Shown here: positions 7,504 to 16,426 of the stretch, piece after piece
How positions within the stretch are numbered: the first letter of the stretch is position 1
How the letters are laid out: the number at the start of each line of letters is the position of its first letter
Assembly (NCBI RefSeq): GCF_024170165.1
Contig: NZ_JALJXP010000004.1
Coordinates: forward strand, 186,001-250,000
Length of the DNA stretch: 64,000 nucleotides
From: Pseudomonas nitroreducens
GTDB taxonomy: Bacteria > Pseudomonadota > Gammaproteobacteria > Pseudomonadales > Pseudomonadaceae
Reading direction: 5' to 3'
Made by a program: the position numbers and the translations under genes
The notes under the pieces: generated by a model
Told to the model about the DNA's origin: nothing
Seen by the model: only the letters and a program-made list of their open reading frames with translations
The model's database searches: none

Positions 7504-8343
7504 CTAAGCCTGCAGCAGCTGCCCGAGCCGGCGATGCAGGGCATCGCTATCCGCCGCATCCGGCTGCAGATGGAAGCGCTCGCGCAGCACAGCCTGCAAG
7601 TCATCGGCACTCTCGATGCTGCGCTGCTCGACTTCGCCGTCCGCACCACGCCGGGTGAATTGCCCGTTGAACAGTGACAGCCGCGCGCCCTCCTCGCTGA
7701 GCGCCACGCGCAGGGAGTTGCGGAACACGCTCTGCGGGTAGGTCGAGGTGTACCAGTTGCGCATGCCGTAATCGGCCCAGTGCTGCGCTGCCAGGGTGAA
7801 GCGGTACAGCGTCTGCCAGCCGGACGCCGAGCGTGTCGCCATCTCCAGTTCTCCTTCGGCCGAACCGCTGATGCGCCAACCGCCGGGCAGCTCTTCGTTC
7901 ACCCGCAGCGACAGGGCGTTCGGCGAGGCCGGGCCGCCGAAACCGATATCCACCAGGTGCGGTCCTTCGGGCAGATCGATACGCAGCAGCAGGTGCGTCT
8001 GCGGCGTCAGCGGTGCCTCCGCCGGCAGGCCCCAGCGCACCCGCGCCACCAGCAGGGTCACGCGGTAATCCAGGCTGGCCAGCAGGCGGGCGAACAGGCT
8101 GTTCAGTTCGAAGCAGTAACCACCGCGCCGGCGTTCGACGACCTTGGCGAACACCGCCTCCGGATCGATCAGGATGGGCTTGTCCAGCAGCACGTCGAGG
8201 TTCTCGAAAGGCAGGTGATGCAGCGCCGCGACGATCAGCCGGTCGAGGTTTTCCAGCGTCGGCGCGGGGCGCTCCGGTGGCAGACCGAGGCGCGCCAGGG
8301 TCGCGTCGAGCTGGGGGGCGCTGAAGGGGGTGAGCGGGGTCAT
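7504..8343 (-). CDS. Arylamine N-acetyltransferase
   Basis: A 279-residue enzyme of the NAT family, which transfers acetyl from acetyl-CoA to arylamines, hydrazines and hydroxylamines. The catalytic triad is visible: Cys77 in RRGGYCFELN, His117 in PQTHLLL and Asp132 in HLVDIGFGG. The N-terminal FENLDVLL motif is also present. The length is typical of bacterial NATs. It lies upstream of no partner; the cupin and epimerase pair behind it runs in the same direction (22 bases away) and may be in the same transcription unit. Xenobiotic detoxification is the usual assigned role, the natural substrate being unknown. Confidence 0.92.
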   Translation of the reverse strand: MTPLTPFSAPQLDATLARLGLPPERPAPTLENLDRLIVAALHHLPFENLDVLLDKPILIDPEAVFAKVVERRRGGYCFELNSLFARLLASLDYRVTLLVARVRWGLPAEAPLTPQTHLLLRIDLPEGPHLVDIGFGGPASPNALSLRVNEELPGGWRISGSAEGELEMATRSASGWQTLYRFTLAAQHWADYGMRNWYTSTYPQSVFRNSLRVALSEEGARLSLFNGQFTRRGADGEVEQRSIESADDLQAVLRERFHLQPDAADSDALHRRLGQLLQA

Positions 8344-8365
8344 GCGAGTCTCCTTTCGCGAAGCA

Positions 8366-8854
8366 TCAATGGCGGTGGTCGGCGCTCGGTTCGGGGATCA
8401 CCAGCGGGCCGCAGTTCTCATCACTGACGATGACTGCCAGCAGGCGCGCGGGCTCGCTGGCGCTGGGGTTCTCGGCGAACAGGTGCAGCTCGCGGCTGGG
8501 CTCGAACCAGGTCTGGCCCGCGCTGTAAGTCTGCGCTGGCAGGCCCTGCATCTGCGAGCGCACCTGACCACTGAGCACGATGGCGGTCACCGCGCCGGGG
8601 TGGCGGTGCGCCGGGGTATAGCCGTTGGGCGGGAAGTCCACCTGCAGTGTGGTCACGACCTTGCCGGGCAGGTCGGCCAGCGGCTCGCAGGAAAGGCGCT
8701 CCACCTGGGTGCTCGGCCGCGCTCCGGCCGAAGGCCCGGCATGACTTTGCGCCAGGCTGACCAGCGGCCAGGGTTGCCAGAGCAACGCGCCAGCGCTGAC
8801 GGCAAAGGCCAGCAGCAGACCGACCCGGGCCTCATGCCCCAACGCGAGGCTCAC
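8366..8854 (-). CDS. Exported or membrane-anchored cupin-domain protein
   Basis: A 162-residue protein with an N-terminal hydrophobic segment (VGLLLAFAVSAGALLWQPW) that could be a signal anchor, followed by one cupin barrel. The metal-site motif is GYTPAHRHPGAVTAIVLSG (PxHxH), with a second motif around WFEPSRELHLFAENPS. Many such small cupins are of unknown function. The start is a GTG at 8854 whose bases overlap the stop of the upstream epimerase-like gene (GTGA), so the two are translationally coupled. The substrate is unknown. Confidence 0.78.
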   Translation of the reverse strand: MSLALGHEARVGLLLAFAVSAGALLWQPWPLVSLAQSHAGPSAGARPSTQVERLSCEPLADLPGKVVTTLQVDFPPNGYTPAHRHPGAVTAIVLSGQVRSQMQGLPAQTYSAGQTWFEPSRELHLFAENPSASEPARLLAVIVSDENCGPLVIPEPSADHRH

Positions 8855-9591
8855 GCGGGCACTCCTGCCAGGCGGAAGCCCGGCTGCCAGCCCAGGCGAT
8901 GGCGCGCCCTGGCCGAGCTGACCTCGATGTCCTGTTCAGCGATGTTGTAGGCGCCGTGCGCGCCCCACTCCAGCGCCAGCAACGCGGCGCGGGCGGCATC
9001 ATCCACATGCACCGCCAGCCTCGGGTCCGCCGCATCGGCTCCCGTGCCGGGCCCGTAGAGCCGGCCGTAACGCAACACGATGCCCTCCATCGGCAGGGCG
9101 CCGAGCACCGCCTCTTCCAGCGCGGCGACACCGCCGACACTGATGGCGCGCGGACCTTCGGCGCCCAGGTCCAGCGGTTGTTCCTCGTGCAGCGGCAGCT
9201 CCCCCGACGCGTAGGCCCAGGCGATGCTCTGCGCCACCATGCGCTGGACACCCGCGGCCCGGGCCGCCGCCACCAGGTTGGCAGTGCCTTCGCGGCGAAC
9301 GCGCGCGTTACGCGGTTGGGCTGCGGGCATCAGGGCAGGATCGAGGCCGGCCGGCAGGTCGGTGAGCTGATGGATCACCCAGCGCGGCTGGAACTCCAGC
9401 ATGGCGGCACCCAGGGCTTGCGCATCATAGACATCCAGCACCATCGCCTGCGCCCCGGCGGCCTCCAGCGCGGCGGCCCGCTGCTCGGAGCGGCTGATCG
9501 CCAGCACCTGGTAACCACGCTCCAGCAGCATCGGCAGCAGGCGCTGGCCAATGGCGCCAGTGGCACCAGCGAAGAAAACTTTCATGCACAT
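8851..9591 (-). CDS. NAD(P)-dependent epimerase/reductase (extended SDR)
   Basis: About 246 residues with the N-terminal Rossmann motif GATGAIGQRLLPMLLERGY and extended-SDR features (DVYDAQAL, HQLTDLPAG, and a later LRYGRLYGPG segment). The classical YxxxK pair is not obvious, as in several atypical NAD-dependent epimerase-like proteins, so catalytic activity is uncertain. Start: GAGG lies 6 bases before the ATG at 9591; the ATG at 9585 is an alternative. Its stop overlaps the start of the cupin gene, giving a two-gene coupled unit. The metabolic role is unknown. Confidence 0.75.
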   Translation of the reverse strand: MCMKVFFAGATGAIGQRLLPMLLERGYQVLAISRSEQRAAALEAAGAQAMVLDVYDAQALGAAMLEFQPRWVIHQLTDLPAGLDPALMPAAQPRNARVRREGTANLVAAARAAGVQRMVAQSIAWAYASGELPLHEEQPLDLGAEGPRAISVGGVAALEEAVLGALPMEGIVLRYGRLYGPGTGADAADPRLAVHVDDAARAALLALEWGAHGAYNIAEQDIEVSSARARHRLGWQPGFRLAGVPA

Positions 9592-9774
9592 GGGGAACCT
9601 CGAATCGGGCGGCGGGGACATGTCGCCACTCTAGTAACGCAATGCCCCACCCCACAGAGCCAAGATCACGCCCAACGACTGGGACATGATGGCCGGACCT
9701 TGATCCCTGTCCGCGCAATGTCACGCTCATCGTCTATAACAAACGGCTCAATACCCCGATCCCGAGGAGTCGCC

Positions 9775-10335
9775 ATGAGCCAAGTCTTCGATGTTGCCGT
9801 TGTCGTCGGCAGCCTGCGCAAGGAATCCCTGAACCGCAAGATCGCCAAGGCATTCGCCGCATTGGCGCCGGCCAACCTGAAGCTGGAAATCGTGGAGATC
9901 GGCGAACTGCCGCTGTACAACGAAGAGCTCGACGCGGGCACCCCGCCCGCCAGCTACAGCGCTTTCCGCGAGCGCATCGCCCGCGCCGACGCGGTGCTCT
10001 TCGTCACCCCCGAATACAACCGCTCGGTGCCCGGCGTGCTGAAGAACGCCATCGACGTCGGCTCGCGCCCCTACGGCAAGAGCGCCTGGAACGCCAAGCC
10101 CTGCGCCGTGGTCAGCGCCTCTCCGGGCGCCATCGGCGGCTTCGGCGCCAACCACCATCTGCGCCAGTCGCTGGTGTTCCTCAACATGCCGGTGCTGCAA
10201 CAGCCCGAGGCCTATCTCGGTGGCGCCGGCGGTTTCTTCGACGAAGCCGGCAAGCTGTCGGAGAAGACCGAGCCCTTCCTGAAGAGCATCATCGACGCCT
10301 TCTCCGGCTGGATCGTGCAGAACCAGCCACGCTGA
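9775..10335 (+). CDS. NAD(P)H-dependent FMN reductase (ChrR/YieF-like)
   Basis: A 186-residue flavodoxin-fold reductase. It has the FMN-phosphate motif GSLRKESLNRK near the start and the conserved PEYNRSVPGVLKNAIDVGSRP loop, which are typical of NADPH-dependent FMN/quinone/chromate reductases (ChrR, YieF, azoreductase-like). These enzymes are usually dimers or tetramers and carry out two-electron quinone reduction against oxidative stress. GAGGAG lies 6 bases before the ATG at 9775. An upstream in-frame extension exists back to 8899, but it runs antisense to the epimerase gene and has no family similarity, so it is not used. Confidence 0.88.
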   Translation: MSQVFDVAVVVGSLRKESLNRKIAKAFAALAPANLKLEIVEIGELPLYNEELDAGTPPASYSAFRERIARADAVLFVTPEYNRSVPGVLKNAIDVGSRPYGKSAWNAKPCAVVSASPGAIGGFGANHHLRQSLVFLNMPVLQQPEAYLGGAGGFFDEAGKLSEKTEPFLKSIIDAFSGWIVQNQPR

Positions 10336-10491
10336 TCTGCCCGGGCGCCGGCACCCGCCGGCGCTTTCCCCCGCCATTCTGAGCAGCCCGTCGCAGGCCG
10401 CTGCACTACCCGGCATTGGTCATCGTTGCGGCTGGCTCCACGCCCCTGTCCAGGCCAAGGTTCAGGCCCGTTTCCCGCGCCCGTACCGTCG

Positions 10492-11247
10492 ATGCTGCGC
10501 CACCTCCTGTTTTGCTTCCTTGCCTATGCCCTGCTCGCCGGTTGCACTTCGCCGCCGGTGAAGAAGGACGTCGACGGGATGGACTTCAGCTCCGGGCAGA
10601 TACTGCAGAACGACGCCAACCGCGCCGCCAACCTGGCCATGCGCGACAACCTCGACAGCCTGGCGCTGCTGCTCGACAAGCTCTACAAGCGCAATCCCCG
10701 GGAATGGAAGAAAACCGGCGCCGCCTCACGCGAAGCAGCCCACCGGCAGGTGATGGACGCCATCCGCAAGCAACAGCCGCTGCCCGGCCTGGGCGGCAGG
10801 ACATCGGTGGCCGCCCTGCCCCTGGCCTTCGACGCGGACTTCCAGGGCGACCGCGCCGGCACGCTGATCTACGGGCTCGGCAGCATGCTCTACGAACTGT
10901 ATGGCGGCACCGACACCCAGCACCTGCTCAGCGGGCTGAACGCGCAGATGACCGCCAACGCAGCCTGGAACATCGAGGTGGCGGCCTGGTTGCTGGCCAG
11001 CCGCACCGACGAGCAGGGGCAGCCGCTGCTGCTGTCCAACGAGCTCAGCGCCAACGGACGCAACCTGTCCTTCGAGCGCGAGTTCGGCCGCATGATCGGC
11101 CGGCTGGAGTTGCTGGCGCAGATGACCCACGAGAGCCTGCGGCGCAGCGGGATCAACTACGTGCAGGGCCTGCTTGCCGCGCCGCTGCTCGGGCTGTTCC
11201 AGTTCGTCCCTCTGGATGCCACCAGCGCGGCCGCCACTGCCCAGTAA
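10492..11247 (+). CDS. Hypothetical lipoprotein
   Basis: A 251-residue predicted lipoprotein beginning MLRHLLFCFLAYALLAGC, with Cys18 as the lipidated residue and Thr at +2, pointing to the outer membrane. The mature part is largely helical and Ala/Leu/Gln rich (DNLDSLALLLDKLYKRNPREWKK, VMDAIRKQQPLPGLGGR). I do not recognise a named domain. The ATG at 10492 is chosen because the signal peptide starts there; upstream in-frame codons give an unlikely Pro-rich extension. It converges with cbpM, one base separating the two genes. Confidence 0.72.
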   Translation: MLRHLLFCFLAYALLAGCTSPPVKKDVDGMDFSSGQILQNDANRAANLAMRDNLDSLALLLDKLYKRNPREWKKTGAASREAAHRQVMDAIRKQQPLPGLGGRTSVAALPLAFDADFQGDRAGTLIYGLGSMLYELYGGTDTQHLLSGLNAQMTANAAWNIEVAAWLLASRTDEQGQPLLLSNELSANGRNLSFEREFGRMIGRLELLAQMTHESLRRSGINYVQGLLAAPLLGLFQFVPLDATSAAATAQ

Positions 11248-11248
11248 G

Positions 11249-11551
11249 TCAGTCCTCCAGCAGGCGCGCCAGGCGCTGGCGCAGATAGCGGTTCTCCGCG
11301 CGCAGCTCGTCCACTTCGTCCAGCAGGCGCAACGCCAGGGCGATGCCCGGCCAGTCCAGCTCGAACTCGCGGCGCAGGCGCACGGCGCGGCGCACCACGC
11401 TGACCGCCTGGTAATCGAAGACCCAATGCCCGGCGCGCTGTTCGCGGGGCTCCACGATACCCACCTCGACGATCTCGACGAGCACGTCGCGGGGGAGGTT
11501 CACCGACTGGCAGAGCTCGTCGAGGTCCACCACCATCACAGTCGTCGTCAT
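11249..11551 (-). CDS. cbpM: Chaperone modulator CbpM
   Basis: A 100-residue protein of the CbpM family (MerR-like fold). It binds the J-domain of CbpA and blocks both its DNA binding and its DnaK co-chaperone activity. Visible features are the N-terminal [26 protein letters not shown] helix-turn-helix-like region and a C-terminal Leu/Arg-rich helix ([27 protein letters not shown]) likely to form a coiled coil. Its start overlaps the cbpA stop by four bases (ATGA), the standard cbpA-cbpM arrangement. Confidence 0.92.
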   Translation of the reverse strand: MTTTVMVVDLDELCQSVNLPRDVLVEIVEVGIVEPREQRAGHWVFDYQAVSVVRRAVRLRREFELDWPGIALALRLLDEVDELRAENRYLRQRLARLLED

Positions 11552-12516
11552 GCGCTTTTACCCCAATCGGCACGGGGGTCGAAGGCCGCCTTGGCAGCCA
11601 GTTCTTCCCAGAGTTTGCGGGTCGCTTCGTCCGCCGTCTTCGGCATCACCACCTTGAGCACCGCATAAAGATCGCCGGCGGCGGCCCCGCCCTTGTTCGG
11701 CAGGCCCTTGCCCTTGATGCGCAGGCGCTGGCCGGCCTGGCTGCTGGCCGGGATGCCGAGGTTGATCCGCCCGCCCAGGGTGGGCACTTCCACCTTGGCG
11801 CCAAGCGCCGCTTCCCACGGCGCCACCGGCACGGTGACGATGAGGTCGCGGCCGTCGACGTCGAACACCGGGTGCGGCACCAGGCGGATCGCCAGGTACA
11901 GGTCGCCTGCCGGCCCGCCGTTGATTCCCGGGGCGCCCTGCCCCTTGAGGCGGATGCGTTCGCCATCGGCGGTACCCACCGGGATCTTCACGTTCAGCGT
12001 CTTGTTCTGCGGCGGCAGCTTGCGGCCGTACTCATCAAAGCTGGGCAGGCTGAAGCTGATCGGTCGGCTGTCGCCGGAAAGGGTTTCCTCGAGGAACAGC
12101 GGGACTTCCATCTCCACGTCCTGGCCACGGTGGGCCTGCGGCTGGCGCGCACCGCCGAAGCCGCCGTGGGAGCCGCCGGTGCGTGCGCCGAAGATCTGTT
12201 CGAAGAAGTCGCTGAAGTCCTGCTCGTGCCCCGGCGATGGGCCGTCGAAACCACCGCGCGGCTGCCAGCCGGGTGGCGCCTCGAACTGCGGCCCCTGCGC
12301 GCCGTACTTGCGCAGCTCATCGTACTCGGCGCGCTTCTCCGGGCTCTTCAGCACTTCGTAGGCCTCGGAGACTTCCTTGAAGTGCGTCTCGGCGTCCGGT
12401 TCCTTGCTGACGTCCGGGTGGTACTTGCGCGCGAGCTTGCGGTAGGCGGTCTTGATCGCCTTCTCGTCGGCCTCGGGTTCGACCCCGAGCGCGGCGTAAT
12501 AATCCTTGAATTCCAT
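11548..12516 (-). CDS. cbpA: Curved DNA-binding protein CbpA (DnaJ homologue)
   Basis: A 322-residue DnaJ-type co-chaperone. The J-domain is residues ~4-70 with HPD at 33-35. It is followed by a Gly/Phe/Pro-rich linker (to ~130) and the two C-terminal beta-barrel substrate domains. The cysteine zinc finger of true DnaJ is absent, as expected for CbpA. It works with DnaK and binds curved DNA in stationary phase, and is held in check by CbpM encoded by the overlapping next gene. It is slightly longer than E. coli CbpA (306). No clear sigma-32 promoter was identified in the 263 bases upstream. Confidence 0.93.
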   Translation of the reverse strand: MEFKDYYAALGVEPEADEKAIKTAYRKLARKYHPDVSKEPDAETHFKEVSEAYEVLKSPEKRAEYDELRKYGAQGPQFEAPPGWQPRGGFDGPSPGHEQDFSDFFEQIFGARTGGSHGGFGGARQPQAHRGQDVEMEVPLFLEETLSGDSRPISFSLPSFDEYGRKLPPQNKTLNVKIPVGTADGERIRLKGQGAPGINGGPAGDLYLAIRLVPHPVFDVDGRDLIVTVPVAPWEAALGAKVEVPTLGGRINLGIPASSQAGQRLRIKGKGLPNKGGAAAGDLYAVLKVVMPKTADEATRKLWEELAAKAAFDPRADWGKSA

Positions 12517-12779
12517 CGGTAGCGGTCACTCCTCACATGCGTTGGACCTGTCGGTGCCTGGGACACGGGGGATTTACGCGGGCAGCCGGAGCCGCTGCGC
12601 GCACGGCGAGGCGAACAGGTGGAAAAACGGGCTTCTGCGACAACAGATGGAGCCGCGGCGCCGGCTTTTCAACACTGCCTGCAAGCCTAGACGCTGATCC
12701 TGCATCGCGGTCGCCGGGACGCCTTGATACCGGTCATGGCATAGTCGACTTCCGGATCATTCACCGCCCCGGATAGGCC

Positions 12780-14210
12780 ATGACCGTGCCCTTCGATTCG
12801 CTCCGCCAACCGCTGGATCCGAGCCATGAGCTGCCGATCTACCGCCAGCTCTACGAGCGCATCCGCGATGCCATCACCCGCGGTGCGCTGCGCCCCGGCG
12901 AGCGCGTGCCGCCGGTGCGCGGCCTGGCCGGCGAACTGGGCGTGGCGCGCGGCACGGTGGAGCTGGCCTACCAGTTGCTGACCAGCGAGGGCTACCTGTT
13001 GGCGCGCGGGCCGGCGGGCACCGTGGTCTCACCGCAACTGGCCGGACGCACCCGCCCCGCACCGGCGGTGCGGGTCGACCCGGCGACGGTGGAGCGCGCC
13101 TTGCCCGGCCTGATCGCCCACGGACCGACCCTGCGGCCATTCCAGCTCGGCGTGCCGGCGCTGGACGCCTTCCCCCGCGCACTCTGGGCGCGCCTGTGCG
13201 CGCGTCGGCTGCGCCAGCAGAGCGCATCCATGCTGGCCTACCCGGAGCCCTGCGGCTACGGGCCGCTGCGCGAGGCCGTCGCCGGCTACCTGGGGGTTTC
13301 CCGCGGCATCGTCTGTGCCCCGGAGCAGGTGTTCATCTGCGCGGGTTACCAGGGCGCACTGGACCTGATCAGCCGCACCCTGCTCGAACCCGGCCAGCGC
13401 TTCTGGCATGAAGACCCCGGCTACCCGCGCGGCCGCGAACTGCTGCGTCGGGCCGGCGGTGTGCCGGTGCCGGTCGCGGTGGACACCGATGGCCTGCGCG
13501 TGGAGGACGGCATCGCCCGCGCGCCGGACGCGCGCTTCGCGCTGGTCACGCCGTCGCAGCAAAGCCCCACCGGCGTCGCCCTCAGCCTGCCGCGCCGCCT
13601 GGCCCTGCTGGACTGGGCGGCCAGCAGCGGCGCCTGGATAGTCGAGGACGATTATGACAGCGAGTACCGCTACGCCGGCTTCCCGCTGCCGGCGCTGAAA
13701 AGCCTCGACCGCGCTGGCCACGTGCTCTACACCGGCACCTTCAGCAAGGTGCTCTACCCTGCCCTGCGCCTGGGCTATCTGGTCGTGCCGGCGCAGTGGG
13801 TGGAGGACTTCGTGCGCGCCCAGCAGGTGTTCTCCTCCGGCTGCGCGGAATTGCTGCAGGCCACCCTGTGCGACTTCATGCAGGAGGGCCACTTCGCCCG
13901 CCACCTCAAACGTACCCGCACGCTCTATGCCCAGCGCCGCCAGTGGCTGCGCTGCGCGCTGGAAGAGCGCCTCGGCGAGCGCCTGCGTTTTGCCGACACG
14001 CCCGGCGGCCTGCACCTGATCGGCGCGCTGGACCGGGACGACCTTGCCGTCGCCCGCCGCGCCCATGCCGAGGGCCTCGGCCTGCAGGCGCTGAATGCCT
14101 GGTGCGTGGCGGCCCGACGCGAGCCGGCGCTGATCATGAGCTTCACCAACGTCACCGACCAGCAGCTCGCCGGGCGCCTGGCAGAGCGGCTGGAGCCCCT
14201 GCTCGGCTGA
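12780..14210 (+). CDS. MocR/PdxR-type transcriptional regulator (GntR head, aminotransferase-fold body)
   Basis: A 476-residue regulator. Residues ~18-85 are a GntR winged helix (LPIYRQLYERIRDAITRGALRPGERVPPVRGLA). Residues ~120-476 are a class I aminotransferase-like domain that binds PLP, with the Schiff-base lysine at Lys323 (TGTFSKVLYPALRLGY) and the PLP-phosphate and ring contacts (YxxPSQQSPTGV, EDDYDSEYRY) present. MocR proteins control vitamin B6, GABA, taurine or amine metabolism; the target here is not evident, as none of those genes adjoins it. The nrd operon downstream has its own promoter signals, so regulation of nrdD by this protein should not be assumed. Confidence 0.88.
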   Translation: MTVPFDSLRQPLDPSHELPIYRQLYERIRDAITRGALRPGERVPPVRGLAGELGVARGTVELAYQLLTSEGYLLARGPAGTVVSPQLAGRTRPAPAVRVDPATVERALPGLIAHGPTLRPFQLGVPALDAFPRALWARLCARRLRQQSASMLAYPEPCGYGPLREAVAGYLGVSRGIVCAPEQVFICAGYQGALDLISRTLLEPGQRFWHEDPGYPRGRELLRRAGGVPVPVAVDTDGLRVEDGIARAPDARFALVTPSQQSPTGVALSLPRRLALLDWAASSGAWIVEDDYDSEYRYAGFPLPALKSLDRAGHVLYTGTFSKVLYPALRLGYLVVPAQWVEDFVRAQQVFSSGCAELLQATLCDFMQEGHFARHLKRTRTLYAQRRQWLRCALEERLGERLRFADTPGGLHLIGALDRDDLAVARRAHAEGLGLQALNAWCVAARREPALIMSFTNVTDQQLAGRLAERLEPLLG

Positions 14211-14267
14211 TTCCGGGGCGTGTGCCGGTCAATACCTCCGATGGCAAAAATTGACTGACGCTCGACG

Positions 14268-14281
14268 TTGACCGAGGTCAA
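14268..14281. promoter_or_regulatory. Candidate Anr/Dnr (FNR-type) box of the nrdD promoter
   Basis: TTGACCGAGGTCAA is a perfect dyad and differs from the FNR/Anr consensus TTGAT-N4-ATCAA only at the inner base of each half. Its centre (14274.5) is about 41 bases upstream of the start expected from a -10-like TTAGAT at 14302-14307, the class II activator position. Oxygen-limited activation of nrdDG fits the role of this reductase. Base pattern seen; binding inferred. Confidence 0.6.
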
Positions 14282-14311
14282 TTTTCCTACGGGCAATGCC
14301 GTTAGATTCCC

Positions 14312-14355
14312 ACAACATCTTGTTGTCTTGAATAAATCGAGACACAGCATGTTGT
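14312..14355. promoter_or_regulatory. Candidate tandem NrdR boxes upstream of nrdD
   Basis: Two related palindromes: ACAACATCTTGTTGT (14312-14326) and ACAGCATGTTGT (14344-14355). Their centres are about 30-31 bases apart, the three-turn spacing described for paired NrdR boxes, and each resembles the NrdR pattern ACAC-ATAT-GTGT loosely. Together with the outer GATTCC...GGAATC arms they also form a long imperfect inverted repeat (14307-14360) ending just before the nrdD start. NrdR represses ribonucleotide reductase genes in response to ATP/dATP. Assignment is by similarity and spacing only. Confidence 0.5.
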
Positions 14356-14367
14356 GGAATCCAGCCA

Positions 14368-16386
14368 ATGCCCCTGACACGGACCGCCCCCCTGCCCGCC
14401 AGCCTGCGCAAGCGCAATGGCACCGCCGCTCCCTTCGACCCGAGCAAGATCGAACGTGCCATCGCCGCCGCCGGCGAGGCCAGCGGCGAGTTCACCGCTC
14501 CCCATGCGCAGGAGCTGACCCGTCGCGTGCTGGCGCGCCTGCCGGCGCAGAACGACCTCGACGTGGAGCAGGTGCAGGACGTGGTCGAGCGTGCCCTGAT
14601 GGAGGCCGGCCACTACCCCACCGCACGCGCCTACATCGTCTACCGCGAACGCCACGGCCGCCTGCGCCGCGAGCGCAAGACCCTGGTGGACGTTGCCGCC
14701 TCGATGAACGAATACCTGTCGCGGGAAGACTGGCGGGTGCGCGCCAACGCCAACCAGGGCTACTCCCTGGGCGGGCTGATCCTCAACGTGTCCGGCAAGG
14801 TCACCGCCAACTACTGGCTGGACGAGGTGTACAGCGAAGGCATCGCCGTCGCCCACCGCGCGGCCGACCTGCACATCCACGACCTCGACATGCTCGCCGG
14901 CTACTGCGCCGGCTGGTCGCTGCGCACCCTGCTCAGCGAAGGGCTGAACGGCGTGCCGGGGCGGGTCGAGGCCGGGCCGCCCAAGCACCTCTCCAGCGCG
15001 CTGGGGCAGATGGTCAACTTCCTCGGCACCCTGCAGAACGAGTGGGCCGGCGCCCAGGCCTTCAGCTCCTTCGACACCTACCTCGCACCTTACGTGCGCA
15101 ACGACGGGCTGAGTTATCAACAGGTGCGCCAGGCGCTGCAGGAGTTCATCTACAACCTCAACGTGCCCTCGCGCTGGGGCACCCAGACGCCCTTCACCAA
15201 CCTGACCTTCGACTGGGTCTGCCCGGAAGACCTGCGCGAGCAGATTCCCTACGTCGGCGGCGTGGAGATGCCCTTCGCCTATGGCGAGCTGCAGGCCGAG
15301 ATGGACCTGATCAACCGTGCCTACATCGAGGTGATGCAGGCCGGCGACGCCCACGGCCGGGTATTCACCTTCCCGATCCCGACCTACAACATCACCCATG
15401 ATTTTCCCTGGGACAGCGACAACGCCACGCGCCTCTTCGAGATGACCGCGCGCTACGGACTGCCGTACTTCCAGAACTTCCTCAACTCGGACATGCAGCC
15501 CAACCAGGTGCGCTCCATGTGCTGCCGCCTGCAACTGGACGTGCGCGAATTGCTCAAGCGCGGCAACGGCCTGTTCGGCTCGGCGGAGCAGACCGGTTCG
15601 CTGGGCGTGGTGACGATCAACTGCGCGCGCCTGGGCTACCGCCATCGCGGCGACGCCGCCGCCCTCTACGCCCAGCTCGACTACCTGCTGGAGCTGGCCT
15701 TCGACAGCCTGGAGGTCAAGCGCAAGGTCATCCAGCAGCACATGGACGCCGGGCTCTACCCCTACACCAAGCGCTATCTGGGCACCCTGCGCAACCACTT
15801 CTCCACCATCGGCGTGAACGGCCTGCACGAGATGCTGCGCAACTTCACCGACGACCGCGAAGGCCTGCACACCGAGGTCGGCCGGCAGATGGCGCTGGAG
15901 CTGCTCGACCACGTGCGGGCACGGCTGGTGCGCTTCCAGGAAGACAGCGGGCACCTCTACAACCTCGAAGCCACGCCGGCCGAAGGCACCACCTACCGCT
16001 TCGCCCGCGAGGACCGGAAGCGCCACCCGGACATTCTCCAGGCCGGTACCGCGGACGCGCCGTACTACACCAACTCCTCGCAACTGCCGGTGGGCCTTAC
16101 CGACGATCCGTTCGAGGCGCTGGAACTGCAGGACGCCCTGCAGTGCAAATACACCGGCGGCACCGTGCTGCACCTGTACATGGCCGAGCGCATCTCCAGC
16201 GCCGAAGCCTGCAAGACCCTGGTGCGCACTGCCCTCGGGCGCTTCCGCCTGCCCTACCTGACAGTGACGCCGACCTTCTCCATCTGCCCGGTGCACGGCT
16301 ACCTCGCCGGCGAACACGAGTTCTGCCCGAAGTGTGACGAAGCCGCGCTGCAGAAAGCAGCAACCAGCAGCTGCTGCGGCAACTGA
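14368..16386 (+). CDS. nrdD: Class III anaerobic ribonucleoside-triphosphate reductase, catalytic subunit lacking the glycyl-radical tail
   Basis: A 672-residue protein that should reduce NTPs to dNTPs without oxygen. Residues ~12-100 are an ATP-cone allosteric domain (LRKRNGTAAPFDPSKIERAI), followed by the ten-stranded NrdD barrel. Paired cysteines SMCCRLQLD (Cys385/386) are a likely thiyl-radical site. The C-terminal region reaches ICPVHGYLAGEHEFCPKCDE, the first part of the zinc-ribbon/radical domain, then diverges into a short tail ending SSCCGN. The RVxGY glycyl-radical motif normally found in the same chain is missing; it is encoded by the next gene (16427-16573). Operon order is nrdD, radical-domain gene, nrdG. 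Upstream are Anr-like and NrdR-like sites. The Shine-Dalgarno site is weak (GGAAT). Confidence 0.93.
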   Translation: MPLTRTAPLPASLRKRNGTAAPFDPSKIERAIAAAGEASGEFTAPHAQELTRRVLARLPAQNDLDVEQVQDVVERALMEAGHYPTARAYIVYRERHGRLRRERKTLVDVAASMNEYLSREDWRVRANANQGYSLGGLILNVSGKVTANYWLDEVYSEGIAVAHRAADLHIHDLDMLAGYCAGWSLRTLLSEGLNGVPGRVEAGPPKHLSSALGQMVNFLGTLQNEWAGAQAFSSFDTYLAPYVRNDGLSYQQVRQALQEFIYNLNVPSRWGTQTPFTNLTFDWVCPEDLREQIPYVGGVEMPFAYGELQAEMDLINRAYIEVMQAGDAHGRVFTFPIPTYNITHDFPWDSDNATRLFEMTARYGLPYFQNFLNSDMQPNQVRSMCCRLQLDVRELLKRGNGLFGSAEQTGSLGVVTINCARLGYRHRGDAAALYAQLDYLLELAFDSLEVKRKVIQQHMDAGLYPYTKRYLGTLRNHFSTIGVNGLHEMLRNFTDDREGLHTEVGRQMALELLDHVRARLVRFQEDSGHLYNLEATPAEGTTYRFAREDRKRHPDILQAGTADAPYYTNSSQLPVGLTDDPFEALELQDALQCKYTGGTVLHLYMAERISSAEACKTLVRTALGRFRLPYLTVTPTFSICPVHGYLAGEHEFCPKCDEAALQKAATSSCCGN

Positions 16387-16426
16387 GCGCATTCACTTTC
16401 ATCCCCGCAAAAAAAGGAGCACCACG

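Noticed and set aside
9775-10335. Start of the FMN reductase at 8899
   Set aside because: The extension is antisense to the epimerase-like gene; the ATG at 9775 has a strong ribosome site and gives normal length.
14302-16392. 696-codon open frame on the minus strand opposite nrdD
   Set aside because: Composition is the complement of a high-GC gene (Val/Gln/His/Gly-rich, no domain), and nrdD on the plus strand is fully supported by motifs.
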